DNA of 64,000 nucleotides from Chrysogorgia sp. JL179-B06. Its lineage: Eukaryota; Cnidaria; Anthozoa; Scleralcyonacea; Chrysogorgiidae. Shown piece by piece: positions 11,335 to 23,249 of the stretch. Positions within the stretch are counted from its first letter, which is position 1. Each line of letters begins with the position of its first letter. The stretch covers positions 124,001 through 188,000 of the forward strand of contig JAYKKM010000158.1 in the NCBI GenBank assembly GCA_035772405.1, given 5' to 3'. Both the position numbers and the translations under genes were made by a program. Under the pieces are notes generated by a model, which ran no database searches, was not told the DNA's origin, and saw nothing but the letters and a program-made list of their open reading frames with translations.

Positions 11335-13885
11335 TACCGGAGTACGCCATGTTAGTAACAGCAATGGGCAGTACGTACCGGAGTACGCCATGTTAGCAAC
11401 AGCAAAGGGCAGTACCGGAGTACGCCATTTTAGCAACGCTTATGCAGAGCAGTGGGCAGTACCGGAGTACGCCATGTTAGCAGCAGCAGTGGGCAGTACC
11501 GGAGTACGCCATGAGCAGCAGTGGGCAGTACCGGAGTACGCCATGTTAGCGACAGCAGTGGGCAGTACCGGAGTACGCCATGTTAACGACAGCAATGAGC
11601 AGTACCGGAGTACGCCATGTTAGCAACAGCAAAGGGCAGTACCGGAGTACGCCATTTTAGCAACGCTTATGCAGAGCAGTGGGCAGTACCGGAGTACGCC
11701 ATTTTAGCAACGCTTATGCAGAGCAGGGGGCAGTACCGGAGTACGCCATTTTAGCAACGCTTATGCAGAGCAGTGGGCAGTACCGGAGTACGCCATTTTA
11801 GCGACGCTTATGCAGAGCAGTGGGCAGTACCGGAGTACGCCATGTTAGCAGCAGCAGTGGGCAGTACCGGAGTACGCCATGTTGGCAGTAGCAATGGGCA
11901 GTACCGGAGTACGCCATGTTGGCAATAGCAGTGGGCAGTACCGGAGTACGCCATGTTAGCAGCAGCAGTGGGCAGTACCGGAGTACGCCATGTTGGCAGT
12001 AGCAATGGGCAGTACCGGAGTACGCCATGTTGGCAGTAGCAATGGGCTGTACCGGAGTACGCCATGTTAGCAGCAGCAGTGGGCAGTACCGGAGTACGCC
12101 ATGTTGGCAGTAGCAATGGGCTGTACCGGAGTACGCCATGTTGGCAATAGCAGTGGGCAGTACCGGAGTACGCCATGTTAGCAGCAGCAGTGGGCAGTAC
12201 CGGAGTACGCCATGTTAGCAACAGCAGTGGGCAGTACCGGAGTACGCCATGTTAGCAACAGCAATGGGCAGTACCGGAGTACGCCATGTTAGCAATAGCT
12301 AAATTACAGGACACGCGTTGATAGCAGTAATCCATTACTGAAGTGTTTCATCCTGTGTAAATATTCTTTAATAATAATAATAATAATAGCAGTGGGCAGT
12401 ACCGGAGTACGCCATGTTAGCAGCAGCAGTGGGCAGTACCGGAGTACGCCATGTTGGCAGTAGCAAAGGGCAGTACCGGAGTACGCCATGTTGGCAATAG
12501 CAGTGGGCAGTACCGGAGTACGCCATGTTAGCAGCAGCAGTGGGTAGTACCGGAGTACGCCATGTTAGCAACAGCAGTGGGCAGTACCGGAGTACGCCAT
12601 GTTAGCAGCAGCAATGAGCAGTACCGGAGTACGCCATGTTAGCAACAGCAATGGGCAGTACCGGAGTACGCCATTTTAGCAACGCTTATGCAGAGCAGTG
12701 GGCCGTACCGGAGTACATCATTTTAGCAAGGCTTATGCAGAGCAGTGGGCAGTCCGGAGTACGCCATGTTAGCGTCAGCAGTGGGCAGTACCGGAGTACG
12801 CCATGTTGGCAGTAGCAATGGGCAGTACCGGAGTACGCCATGTTGGCAATAGCAGTGGGCGGTACGGGAGTACGCCATGTTAGCAGCAGCAGTGGGCAGT
12901 ACCGGAGTGGAGTACGCCATGTTAGCAACAGCAATGGGCGTGGGCAGTACCGGAGTACGCCATGTTAGCAGCAGCAGTGGGCAGTACCGGAGTACGCCAT
13001 GTTAGCGACAGCAGTGGGCAGTACCGGAGTTACGCCATGTTGGCAGTAGCAATGGGCAATACCGGAGTACGCCATGTTGGCAATAGCAGTGGGCAGTACC
13101 GGAGTACGTCATAACAGCAGTGGGCAGTACCGGAGTACGCCATGTTAGCAGCAGCAATGAGCAGTACCGGAGTACGCCATGTTAGCAACAGCAATGGGCA
13201 AGTACCGGAGTACGCCATTTTAGCAACGCTTATGTAGAGCAAGTACACCATTTTAGCAAGGCTTATGCAGAGCAGTGGGCGGTACCGAAGTACGCCATAT
13301 TTTAGCAATGCTTATGCAGAGCAGTGGGCAGTACCGGAGTACGCCATTTTAGCAACGCTTATGCAGAGCAGTGGGCAGTACCGGAGTACGCCATTTTAGT
13401 AACGCTTATGTAGAGCAGTGGGCAGTACCGGAGTACGCCATTTTAGCAACGCTTATGTAGAGCAAGTACACCATTTTAGCAAGGCTTATGCAGAGCAGTG
13501 GGCGGTACCGGAGTACGCCATATTTTAGCAACGCTTATGCAGAGCAGTGGGCAGTACCGGAGTACGCCATTTTAGCAACGCTTATGCAGAGCAGTGGGCA
13601 GTACCGGAGTACGCCATTTTAGTAACGCTTATGTAGAGCAGTGGGCAGTACCGGAGTACGCCATTTTAGCAAGGCTTATGCAGAGCAGTGGGCGGTACCG
13701 GAGTACGCCATATTTTAGCAACGTTTATGCAGAGCAGTGGGCAGTACCGGAGTACGCCATTTTAGCAACGCTTATGCAGAGCAGTGGGCGGTACCGGAGT
13801 ACGCCATATTTAGCGACGCTTATGCAGAGCAGTACCGGAGTACGCCATTTTAGCAACGCTTATGCAGAGCAGTGGGCAGTACCGG
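11335..13885. repeat. Minisatellite, 37-47 bp units around CAGTACCGGAGTACGCCAT
   Basis: About sixty copies share the core CAGTACCGGAGTACGCCAT. Two spacer types alternate in blocks: a ~37 bp unit with GTTAGCAGCAGCAGTGGG and a ~47 bp unit with TTTAGCAACGCTTATGCAGA. A non-repeat gap at 12297-12389 contains a TAA microsatellite. Long open frames across the array on both strands are products of the repeat and not genes. The array lies between the two LTR-like blocks, where the missing part of a retroelement would be expected. Confidence 0.9.
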
Positions 13886-13974
13886 ATAATATACCACATA
13901 AAAATACCACACAGTTTAGGTTTGTTTTCTGTTGTTGTTGTCTGTTGGTTTTTTTTTTTGGGTTTTTTTGTTGT

Positions 13975-14755
13975 TCCTTCCAATATGCTCGGAGGTGTTC
14001 GAATGTATATTTGATACGCGTGGCTCATCCAACGCCCTAGTGTCTTAATTAGATGATCCGGGATACCAACTCGCGGCGCCTATACGAAAACTATGCCCTG
14101 AGTAATGAAAACTATACCTGTAAGTTGAAGCGGGAAAGCGCATCAGCAATGGCGTTGCTTTTCCCAGGAATATGCGTCGCTGATACCCGGTACATTGTAA
14201 TTGTTTATTAATACCCATTCGAACAGTTCCGCAAGAGTATTAAATATGCAAGGGGCCGAGCGTAGGCCAAACGGGAGTGCCAGATCGACGAAGTATTGAT
14301 TCCGCCATTTCATACCCAACAGATATCTGTCGTTGGGTTGTATTGGAACGATGCGATAAGCGCTTTTGATGTCAACTTTTCCCATGAGCGCGCCCTTTCC
14401 TATTCGTACTATCATTGCTATCGCATCGTTCACTTTAGAATAAGAGATCGGAACTTCGTCTTTGGAGATACCGTCATTAACGCTATGATCGAAAGGAAAG
14501 GATAGGTCTAAGATGAGCCGCCACGAATTCGGTTTGCACTTCTTGGGAATGACACCAAAACGATTAATTTGCATGTTGGGATACGGTGGGGTTTTTAGAG
14601 GGCCAAGAACTCTGCCTGTATGTATTTCGTGCGCGAAATACTCGTCTATCACCTCGGGGTGTTCGTTCGCAGATGGGCAGTTCGTCTTGGCAGCTTTCAA
14701 TTGGATGAAACCCGCATGAAAGCCGACCTTGAAGCTTTCGCGTAATCCGGTGATA
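13975..14755 (-). pseudogene. DIRS-like retroelement remnant: RT, RNase H end, tyrosine recombinase end
   Basis: In minus orientation the order is as follows. (1) From 14755, ITGLRESFKVGFHAGF, then GVIPKK, WRLILDLSFPFDHSVNDGI, MGKVDIKSAYRIVP, YFVDLALPFGLRSAP and a truncated FNTLAELFEW: the RT pattern of DIRS/tyrosine-recombinase retroelements. (2) After a deletion, IPGKSNAIADALSRF (about 14195-14130), the end of the RNase H region. (3) After another deletion, HSFRIGAAS (about 14096-14070, the HxxR box), then GIPDHLIKTLGRW and SHAYQIYIRTP (about 14060-13990), the recombinase C-terminus with its GRW and tyrosine motifs. The catalytic YxDD region of RT and most of the recombinase are missing, and the frames change. 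All three domains lie in the expected order, so this is an internally deleted copy and not a random fragment. Confidence 0.8.
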
Positions 14756-16189
14756 ACGTTTTGGCAGATGCGTAGGAACTACCGGCGCCTGAGTCGATCA
14801 AAGTACGACAGGTAATCCCATTAACTTTAACAACAACAACAGGGAAAATGCCTTCGCCACTCACCCCATCCGTCATCAGCTTCTTACCGTTCTGGCGTTT
14901 GTCAGTCTGCTGTTCGTTACTGGCGGAAGTGTTATTACGCCCGTCGTTAATTTGCTCACAAATCGAAGTGTGATGACGTCCACGGCAATGGTTACACGAC
15001 GATTTACTAGCGCATTCTGCTGCGCGGTGCATTTTTGTTGCGCAATTGAAACACAAACCCTTCTTTGCCAAAATGCATTTACGCTCGGTTACTTCGGTAA
15101 TTTTGTCACACTGGGTGGCCTTATGCCCCAAGTCTCCACAGTAAACGCAACCCCTGGGCTTGAATTCGTCCGTTCTCGTGTGAAACAGTTTCTTTCGAGT
15201 GTTTTCTTCGGCGCGTGGTTCACATAATGGGGCTGGATTTCTCTTTACCCATTGATGCAGTGCCTCTGTCAACTTGATATAATCCCTCGATTCCCATTCT
15301 GGGTCGGTACGGACTAAATCTCCCCGAATTCCCGATAGTTTTTCTAGTGTCGTCGAGACATTTCCGCTGATATGTTCGAGTTTTTTCATTGTCTCGAGCG
15401 CTTGGACACAGTGCGTTAAGTTTTCGCAAAAGGCCGCTACCTTTCGTGGGTTAGAACTTGTTATGTGAGGCAAATCCAAAATCTCTGTCACATAACACTT
15501 AACGATCTCAGACTCCTTTCCGTATTTGTCTTGTATATAACACGGCTTTCGCGCGGTTGTAACCTTCGACGCTAAAGGCAAGGCTTCGATACACCGCTTG
15601 ACCTTTGGACTAAGCAGTTCGCACAGATAGGTGAATTTGCTGATTGCCGCAATCGAACTCTTGTCGATCGCTTCAGTGAATTGACCCCAGAAACGTGGCC
15701 AATCCATAAATGAGCCTTCGAATTTCGAAATAACCAATTTCGGGAATTTTGCTTGCGTTTTAGATGAACATGCTTCGGATTCTGTGTTTCCGGCTTCGGT
15801 AGGATCGCAAGTTCAGCTTGCATTTGTAGTTTTTTCTCATGCAATTTTATTTCAAACTCAAACTGCTCCTCTTGCGCTACAATCTTTTGTGCGCGCTCCT
15901 GTTCGTGAAGCCATTCCTGAAGCCGTTTAACTTCACCGTCAGCCTCTTCTAAATTGCCGTCGACTTCGTCATTCCACTCGTTTATTTTCGAAATATCTTC
16001 CTTTTGAGCGATTTTTTCCGCTTCGACAGTGCCCTTGCACTGGTTTATATTGTTCACAATTGATTGTAGCGTTTGAAGGTGCCTTTTAATAGGTTCAATC
16101 TTACCTGCGTCCAAAATGCTAGGTGTTCTTTTCACGCCAATTCCAAGCTGCGTTAGCTTCGTCACCAAGTCTATAGACTCCATACTCAC
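14740..16189 (-). pseudogene. BEL/Pao-type gag-protease, broken
   Basis: The minus-strand start at 16189 (MSMESIDLVTKL) opens a ~130-residue Lys/Glu-rich coiled coil. A frame break near 15790-15740 leads into VISKFEGSFMDWPRFW, the DUF1759-type gag domain of BEL/Pao elements. Next come KLSGIRGDLVRTDPEW and a zinc-knuckle region: CVYCGDLGHKATQC (CX2CX4HX4C), then CFNCATKMHRAAEC and CNHCRGRHHTSIC. Last is an aspartic protease start, CRTLIDSGAGSSYA (DSGA active site, DUF1758 type). The protease is cut about 10-15 residues after the active site, where the frame changes and the DIRS-like RT begins. No BEL/Pao RT or integrase follows. Confidence 0.85.
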
Positions 16190-16245
16190 ATAAGATGCGT
16201 TATTCTTGATTCAGAATGTTCGTTATGATAACTGGCGGTTCAGCT

Positions 16246-16263
16246 ATCCCGTCGGAGGTGCCA
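16246..16263 (-). other. Primer-binding site
   Basis: On the minus strand, TGGCACCTCCGACGGGAT follows the LTR directly. Its complement ends in GGTGCCA and reads like a tRNA 3' end: T-arm strand ATCCCGT, acceptor CGGAGGT, discriminator G, CCA. That is the expected layout for tRNA-primed LTR retrotransposons. Confidence 0.7.
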
Positions 16264-16436
16264 TATACATATATAATATAGTATTTTCTCCGACTCCAGC
16301 ACTGCGTCTGACTGCTAGCACGTTAACGCGGCAATGATGAACGCTCGACTAGTGCCAGTCTTCCCTGGCCATTGACCCCAAGCTTGCACCACGCGCGGTT
16401 ACCTAGCTGTTAACCTTGGTTATTGCATAACCTCAT
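16264..16436 (-). mobile_element. 5' LTR of the BEL/Pao-derived element (short or partial)
   Basis: In minus orientation it starts TGAGGTTATGCAATAACC and runs to the primer-binding site. It matches 10937-11094 nearly base for base over ~160 bp, then diverges at an AT run. The 10.6-11.1 kb copy carries ~315 further bases, so one of the two is truncated or rearranged. Confidence 0.7.
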
Positions 16437-16559
16437 AAAACGTACATGCAATGATGCAACGTTTTCTGTTCTGCGCATGTTTATGAACGTTCAAGGTCAC
16501 CGCTGACCAAATAACTTCAACAAATTATATACGGAATAATGAATTAACTTTCGACAACT

Positions 16560-19500
16560 GAATGCCTTTCACTCTCTAACGAAGGCAGAATTAAGGCGTT
16601 CACTCGACGTTAAACTTCCTATTCAGTATTTTGACAATACAGCAACCTCTTAGTATTTTTGATTGGTAATAATACAATTAATTAATACAAAGCTCGCCTT
16701 ACCTCTTGTCTTCTTCTTGCTATTCACATAAGGTTATCTTCATGAAGAGCAATAGTCTTGGTCTTAATACTTTCACAGTCAAACAAGCAATGGTTTACTT
16801 TCCATCACTCTCGCATATTTAATAGAGTCTTCACGTGATTTTGACGTGTCATTCTCAGATTTTCTTTGGGGGCATGGGAACGAGAAAGGCTCATCTTAAC
16901 TATTCTCATGTGAAACATTTTGAAACCTTTTTATTCATTTATTCGTGAAACGTTTTTTACTGAAATCTAATGACATAGTTACTTATAATAATCATCTGCA
17001 GCGATATTCTTAAAATATGGGCCAGTCAAGCCTTGAGTCACCATTATTTATTCCTCTCTCAAACACTATACAGAATGATGCTGGATGAAACGAAGAGGAG
17101 AACACCAATGTTTTTATTATATTTTAGATTTTGTTTCACTACTTTGATATAATTTCGATTATTGCTACGTAATTGGTGATATATTATTATTGTTGAAATC
17201 GATACGATCCATTGAACCGTGCGATCATGAGTTTTGCTAGCTAGGCAGAATTGTTCTTTATTACTGGAACTGATTCTTCTTCCAAGCTGCTGTTTCTGTC
17301 GTCGTTTCCGCGTACACTTTCTTCAAAACCATTGTTGAATGTCAAACGCTGACGGATTTGTTAGTTTTATAGTTGACTCACCATCTTCGATACTTTACAT
17401 TCGATCTCTTCGCCCACGCGTCTACGATTCTTGTGTTCGACGTGTCGTATTTGAAAGTATTTTGTGGATCCACCCACGTATTGTATTGCAAGTTCAGGTT
17501 GCTTCTCTCGCGATTTCGTTACGACCGAGTTTCTATATCTGTCCAGTAGAGTGGGACTTGCAGCAGTTTGGTAAATGTTCGATGATGTACTTTTATCTAG
17601 TCTGCAAGAATATTCTGTCAATTTATGTTCGTATTTGGGATACAACAAGCTCCTTAAATTAGGAAATCTTGATATGATCCATTGAGCCGTGAGATCACGA
17701 GTTTTGGTAACCTGGCAGAATTGTACTTTTTTGCTGCATCTGATCTTCTTTCTGTTGCCGTTGCCGCACACTTTCTTCTAAATCGTTGTCAAACCTCAAA
17801 CGCCGAATGTCTTGCTTTAGTTGATTCACCTAATTAACATCATCTTTCGCGTCTTTATTTTCGATCTCTTCGCCCCATGCTGAGACGTCTTCTTCAGTGT
17901 CTCCCGCAGTCAAAAATTTCTCTTCAATCGCTTGTTTCACGTCCTTGATCGTCGTCATTATTTTCGAACTCGAAATCTTCTGTCGACTTCATCTTCGTTT
18001 GCAAGTTTAGCGTAAGTTTAAGGATATATTTTAAGAATAACACTTATAGTTATAGTGAGCACAGCTTCCGCTCAAGGTTGGTCATCCGTTACCTCATTCT
18101 CGTGAGGTCTCTCTATCTCTAGATCGAACTGGTATTAAATCACCAGTACTTGTAACCCGTTGGAGATACCGCGTGTTGCGAATTTCCCTCCCCAAGCATC
18201 AACGACAAGTCACAATTTACACAAACAAAAATCACACACGACGTTTCGTGTTTCTCACAAACAAGCACTAACACCATCGCACAGTCACTTCTCACTCTTG
18301 ACTTTCGGTATCGAACATTCCAATCTTTAATCCAACATAACGGTATCGGATTAATTACTCTCAACTCTTCGCCCTACACGTCATGCGTTGCAGTTCACGT
18401 ATCATTACGAAATTAGTTTCAACACCCGGCCGTTTAGCTTCAGTTAATAAATTATGAACGCTACCCGAACAGTTTACGTTTCGCCCAGTTTCAACAAGGT
18501 TAGCAAAACTCGTGAACGATCTGAACGTTATGGTTAGATATGGTTAGGCAATCTTCTTTTTGGTTATAAGGTTGAGAGTTGAATTCTCAGGAACTTGGAA
18601 ATTGTCTGAATGAAGACGAACGTCAGCCGCAAAGATTACGTCTGACATGAATTTTAACTCAACTAACAATATAATGAAATGGTATTTGAATAAAATAGTG
18701 ACATATATAGAGTTTGTGAGTTGGATAGGGAATGTAAAATACGAATTAAAAGTACTAAAAGGTCGCTGGTGTACTGTTCAAATACTGAATAGGAGGTGTA
18801 ACGTTTTGAGCGAAGGCTCTTCGTCCTTTCTACTCTCTCCTTCAAGGCCGCGAAAGAGAAAGTGGAGAAGCGCTGAGGAATGTAATACAACAGCTCTCCT
18901 TCTTGCAAAACTCTATTTCGTGGACATGGAAGTCTCTGCGAAGCAGAGAGTCCTTCGTCAGAGAGTGAAATATAAAGTGACATAATGCTAGCTTTCATTC
19001 TCCAACAAAGGCAGAATTAAGGCGTTCACTCGACGTTAGACTTCCTATTTAGTATTTTGACAGTACAGCCTTCCTTAATACCCTCAGTGTTTGCCATAAC
19101 GTCAACCTTTTAGTATTTTTGATTGGTAATAATACAAAGCTCGCCTTACCTCTTGTCTTCTTGCTATTCACATAAGGTTATCTTCATGAAGAGTAATAGT
19201 CTTCGTCTTAATATTTTCACAGTCATGAAACAAGCAATGGTTTACTTTGCATCACTCCCGCATATTTAATAGCAGTCTTCACGTGATTTTGACGTGTCAT
19301 TCTCAGATTTTCTTTGGGGGCATGGGAACGAGAAAGGTTCCATCAATCTCGTACCCAGAGCCTGCGATCCCCCTGTCCTGCGGAGGGGAAACAGAGGCTC
19401 TGGGGATCGGAACTCCGATGAAACTCGTCATTTGATTGGTTGATGCTGAGCTCTCGCACCAGTTTCTTTAGGAGCTAATTGCTCATTTTCGAATCGCGTT

Positions 19501-22500
19501 TAAAAATAAACAGTTCTTTTCAGAACTATGGCTGGTAAAGATTTATTCGATACACCTGCAACACATAATTATACACGACAGACTCAAAATACAATTGAAC
19601 ACATGAAATAAGTTAAAACTTAAAACTATTATTAATATTATTCTCGCTTCGTCGCCAAACAAACATCAATCGTATGACTCGTCTCGTATTATTCTTCGCA
19701 GTTTCGCCTCAGAACTTTAAAATTATATTAGAGACTACAAGGTCGATGTAGTTTAGCCAAAGTTCTTGACAGAAAGAACAATTCATTACATTTTAATGTG
19801 TTCTGTGTAAAAGCCGATCACTGCCGACGGCGACGCGGACATATAAAACACTCTCGTCAATATCCCAAAATTGGGTTTTTGTTCCCAGTCTTCTGGTTCC
19901 CAGTTCTCTATAATTTGCTACTGTCATCGACGATGTTTAGCTTGTTCGAAGACCAGGAAAAATATTTGTTTACCGATAAAGAATGGCCCAGTATGTTTTA
20001 CAAAGCTCTGGGCAAAGCGTTGCGATACAAATGGTCTTTCTTAGCTTTTCGCTAAATCGTCAACCGGAGGAGGGGTATCTAGTACGTATTCCTTATAAGG
20101 AAGCGCAAATAGAAGGCATTGACGAGCAAATAGAGTGAATTAACGAGCAAATAGCTGACACGTTCAAACCTCGTACCAGCCTCCTTGTTAATTGGATTGT
20201 AACCGACCCCAAAACAACAAAGGTCCTAACCCTTTGGCAAACGTTTTCTTGAGAAATAAACCACCCCCAAAGCTATAGAATATATCAAAGGAAAGTTAAA
20301 TTATCTATTTACAACATACGTACAGCTTTATCCCGGTAGCTAACTTAGTTCTCTTTAAAAGCGCGGATAATTGAACATGCCAAAATATAATTTTCCTAAT
20401 ACGGATACCATCTTGTAAACAAAAACACGGCTGTCTTCGGCGAACGTTTTCTTGAGAAATAATCAACTCCCAAAGCTACAATATATATTAAAACAAAGAT
20501 AAATTATCTGTTTACAATATGCGTACAGCTTATCCTGCTAGCGAACGTAATTTTCTTAAAAAGAGTGGATAATCGAACATATCGTAACGTGTTAACAATC
20601 CCACATCCAGTGGGCTGGTACGAGTGCCATGTATTTGTTCGTTAATGCCTTCTATTTGCTCGTCAATGCCTTCTATTTGCTCGTCGGTCACTTCATTATA
20701 TGGAATACGTACTAGAAGTACATATGAATTTTGGGGACTTTTTCATCGGAGTTCCCCAGAGCCTCTGTTTTTTGGCTGCAGGCCAAAAGGAACGCAGGCT
20801 CTGGGAACGAGATTGTATTCTCATGTGAAACATTTTGAAACCTTTTTTATTCATTTATTCCTGAAACGTTTTTTAATGAAAACTAATAACATAGTACTTA
20901 TAATAATCATCTGCAGCGATATTCTTAAAATATGGGCCAGTCAAGCCTTGAATCACCATTATTTATTCCTCTCTCAAAGACGAGACGATACAGAATGATG
21001 CTGGATGAAACGAAGAGGAGGAGAACACCAATGTTTTTATTATATTTTAGATTTTGTACTTTCACTACTTTGATATAGGTATCAATTATGCAGCTAGAAC
21101 AAATCTCGCTTTGTTCTGTAAAAGTGCGCAATGTGCTTCTGGGTAATACTAGCGACTGAATTGAGTCAATTTAAGAGTGTCAAACTTGTGTAGTATATCT
21201 GATTTTTTATACATAGTTTTTATGAATTCTCATCACAGCCCCAAGAAATACGACTAATATGGTATGCATTGTAGTAGCGCTTCTACTTCGAGTTCATGAC
21301 GATTATTAACAAACACGGAATTTGTGATACACCATAGTGACAGGATTATTATTATTATTATTAAAACTTATTTACACACACACGGTAGTGTACTAGTTTC
21401 CTGATTTTCAAAGGGCCGTGTTCACAAATCTAAAACTAACATATTTATAACTAATGCATTTATAACTGATAACATTTGCAGTTTAACCATTCCAGGACAA
21501 AGCTCCTCGATTAGAAAGTCAATTTTTAAGGAAATTTGTGCTGGGCTTAGATAAGTAAAAATTTCGATTATTGCTACGTAATTGGTCCATTGAACCGTGC
21601 GATCATGAGTTTTACTAGATTGGCAGAATTGTTCTTTATTACTGGAACTGATTCTTCTTTCAAGCTGCTGTTTCTGTCGTCATTGCCGCGTACCCTTTCT
21701 TCAAAACCCTTGTTGGATGTCAAACGCTGACGGATTTGTTGGTTTAGTTGACTCACCATCTTCCGACACTTTACATTCGATCTCTTCGCCCACGTGTTTA
21801 CGATGCTTGTGTTCAACGTGTCGGATTTGAAAGTCTTTTGTAGATCCACCCACGTATTGTATTTGGGCGCAAATTTAGGTTGCTGCTCTCACGATTTCGT
21901 TTCGACCGAGTTTCTTTCAGCTGTCCACTCGAATATAGCGATTGGAACCAGTTAGGTAAACTTCCACTTCTTCCATTGATGTCCAGTTCCCACCAGATCT
22001 CACCGTATGCCAGATAACTTGTTCAAGGTAATCTTAGTTCGATAATGCTCTTGCATGTAGTCCTCAAGAATAATCAGTCAATGTATGTTCGTATTTGGGA
22101 TACAACGGACTCCTTAAGATAAGAAAACTTCAAGGAATCTTGAAACTCGGAGTCAACATGATACGATCCATTGAGCCGTGCCATCTGCACGTGTTTTGGT
22201 TGCTTGGCAGAATTGTACTTTTTGCTGTATCTGATATCTTTTCCTTTCTAGCTGCTATCTCTGTCGCCGTTGCCGCATACACTTTCATCAAAACCATTGT
22301 CAGATCTTAATTGCTTCACTTGACTCATCTTAACACCATCTTTAGCGACTTTATTTTCGATCTCTTCGCCCCATGCTGAGTCGTCGTCTTCTTCAGTTTC
22401 TCTGGCAGTCATAATTTTCTCTTCGATCGTTTGTTTCACGTCCTTGATGGTCATCATTATTTTGGAAATCTTCTGTCGGCTCGTTGGAGATGCTACGTAT

Positions 22501-22540
22501 CGCGAATTTCCCTCCCCAAGTATCAACGACAATAAACAAT
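16560..22540 (-). repeat. Complex repeat block 2
   Basis: The order is b (16560), shortened c (16900), d (17155), d2 (17640), e (18000), a (18600), b (19005), then an inserted TIR element (19344-20815), c (20818), d (21470) and d2 (22140). Minus-strand coding pieces remain at 17367-17771, 21574-21849 and 22248-22532, showing the two related modules described for block 1 (GEEIE-KV and GFxExVxGN). None is a complete gene. The repeat of a-b-c order across both blocks indicates tandem duplication of a ~3 kb unit before the insertions that now split it. Confidence 0.7.
19344..20815. mobile_element. 1.47 kb DNA element with ~75 bp imperfect TIRs, inserted in complex repeat
   Basis: The left end CAATCTCGTACCCAGAGCC and the inverted right end CAATCTCGTTCCCAGAGCC match for ~27 bases. 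After a gap they match again through ACAGAGGCTCTGGGGA and AACTCCGATGAA. The same terminal word, slightly changed, occurs at 51522-51543. The insertion interrupts the b-c junction of the complex repeat, which is continuous at 6990-7020. Inside are a nested inverted repeat (20078-20190 against 20615-20717, sharing CTAGTACGTATTCC and GACGAGCAAATAGAAGGCAT) and a direct duplication (about 20242-20365 and 20443-20585). No transposase is seen, so it is non-autonomous. The superfamily is unknown. Confidence 0.8.
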
Positions 22541-22982
22541 TCGAAACAATTCGTGTTTCGTTTGAATCGCTCAGTTTAATTAAAGTTAGTATTTAGTAAC
22601 CACAATGGGGTGTCATTGTTGAACAAAGTATACAAAGAAGTTGAAAGGCTTTTTTGATGCAAATTAATCAGAAACGCTGGATATTATCCAACCAATTATC
22701 ATGACCTTGTCGCGTAGTTAATCAAACACAGTACGATGGTTGTCTAGCAGTTGTATGCATTTCAAATGTAGTTAAAATGCAAAACTAAAACGTAACACTA
22801 TAACAAAACTGGTTAACATATATATCTTCTCGTAAAAGCGTGTTTAGTTTTGAGATTATAGAAGTAAAAAAAGTAACAAGTAAAAATTAAAATTTTATTA
22901 TCAGTTGGGTACTCTGTGCATTTAAATAATTTGAAATTGTTGTTGTAGAGCTTTGCCTTGTTATGTTAAGTGTTAAGAGCAT
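22541..22982. other. Intergenic, partly shared with 8497-8670
   Basis: 22803-22960 repeats 8497-8655 (shared words AACAAAACTGGTTAACATAT and TTATCAGTTGGGTACT). The part 22541-22800 has no match elsewhere in the window. No gene is seen. Confidence 0.6.
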
Positions 22983-23080
22983 GTGTATAAATAATATATA
23001 CACTGCTGTAGCGAATGTGAGAGAGCTTGAGATGTGAGAGAGTGAATGTGTGAGAGCTACAGCAGTGTATATACTAACAC
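22983..23080. repeat. Hairpin part of hairpin-tRNA repeat, copy 2
   Basis: ATATATACACTGCTGTAG at the left is mirrored by CTACAGCAGTGTATAT at the right. The central GAGAGCTTGAGATGTGAGAG is almost identical to copy 1, so copies 1 and 2 are close relatives. Confidence 0.8.
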
Positions 23081-23167
23081 ATCCAAACATTACCGATATA
23101 TAGTGACTGCCGCATAGGCAGTACATATATCAATCGATTCAGTAGATCATTGTAACCTTCGCTCTCA

Positions 23168-23240
23168 GTCTCGGTTGCTCAATGGTTAAAGCGTCTTACC
23201 GGCAATCAGAAGGTTACAGGTTCGATTCCTGTCCGGGATT
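23168..23240 (+). repeat. tRNA-like part of hairpin-tRNA repeat, copy 2
   Basis: It has the same cloverleaf as at 8840, with changes in the D arm (TTGCTCAATGGTTAAAGC), one anticodon-stem base and the last acceptor pair. The B box GGTTCGATTCC is intact. It is more worn than copy 1. Confidence 0.75.
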
Positions 23241-23249
23241 TTTCTCAAA

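Noticed and set aside
11194..13308. Several open frames of 60-137 residues on both strands
   Set aside because: They are translations of the minisatellite units, with MAYSGTA or YRSTPY motifs in turn, not genes.
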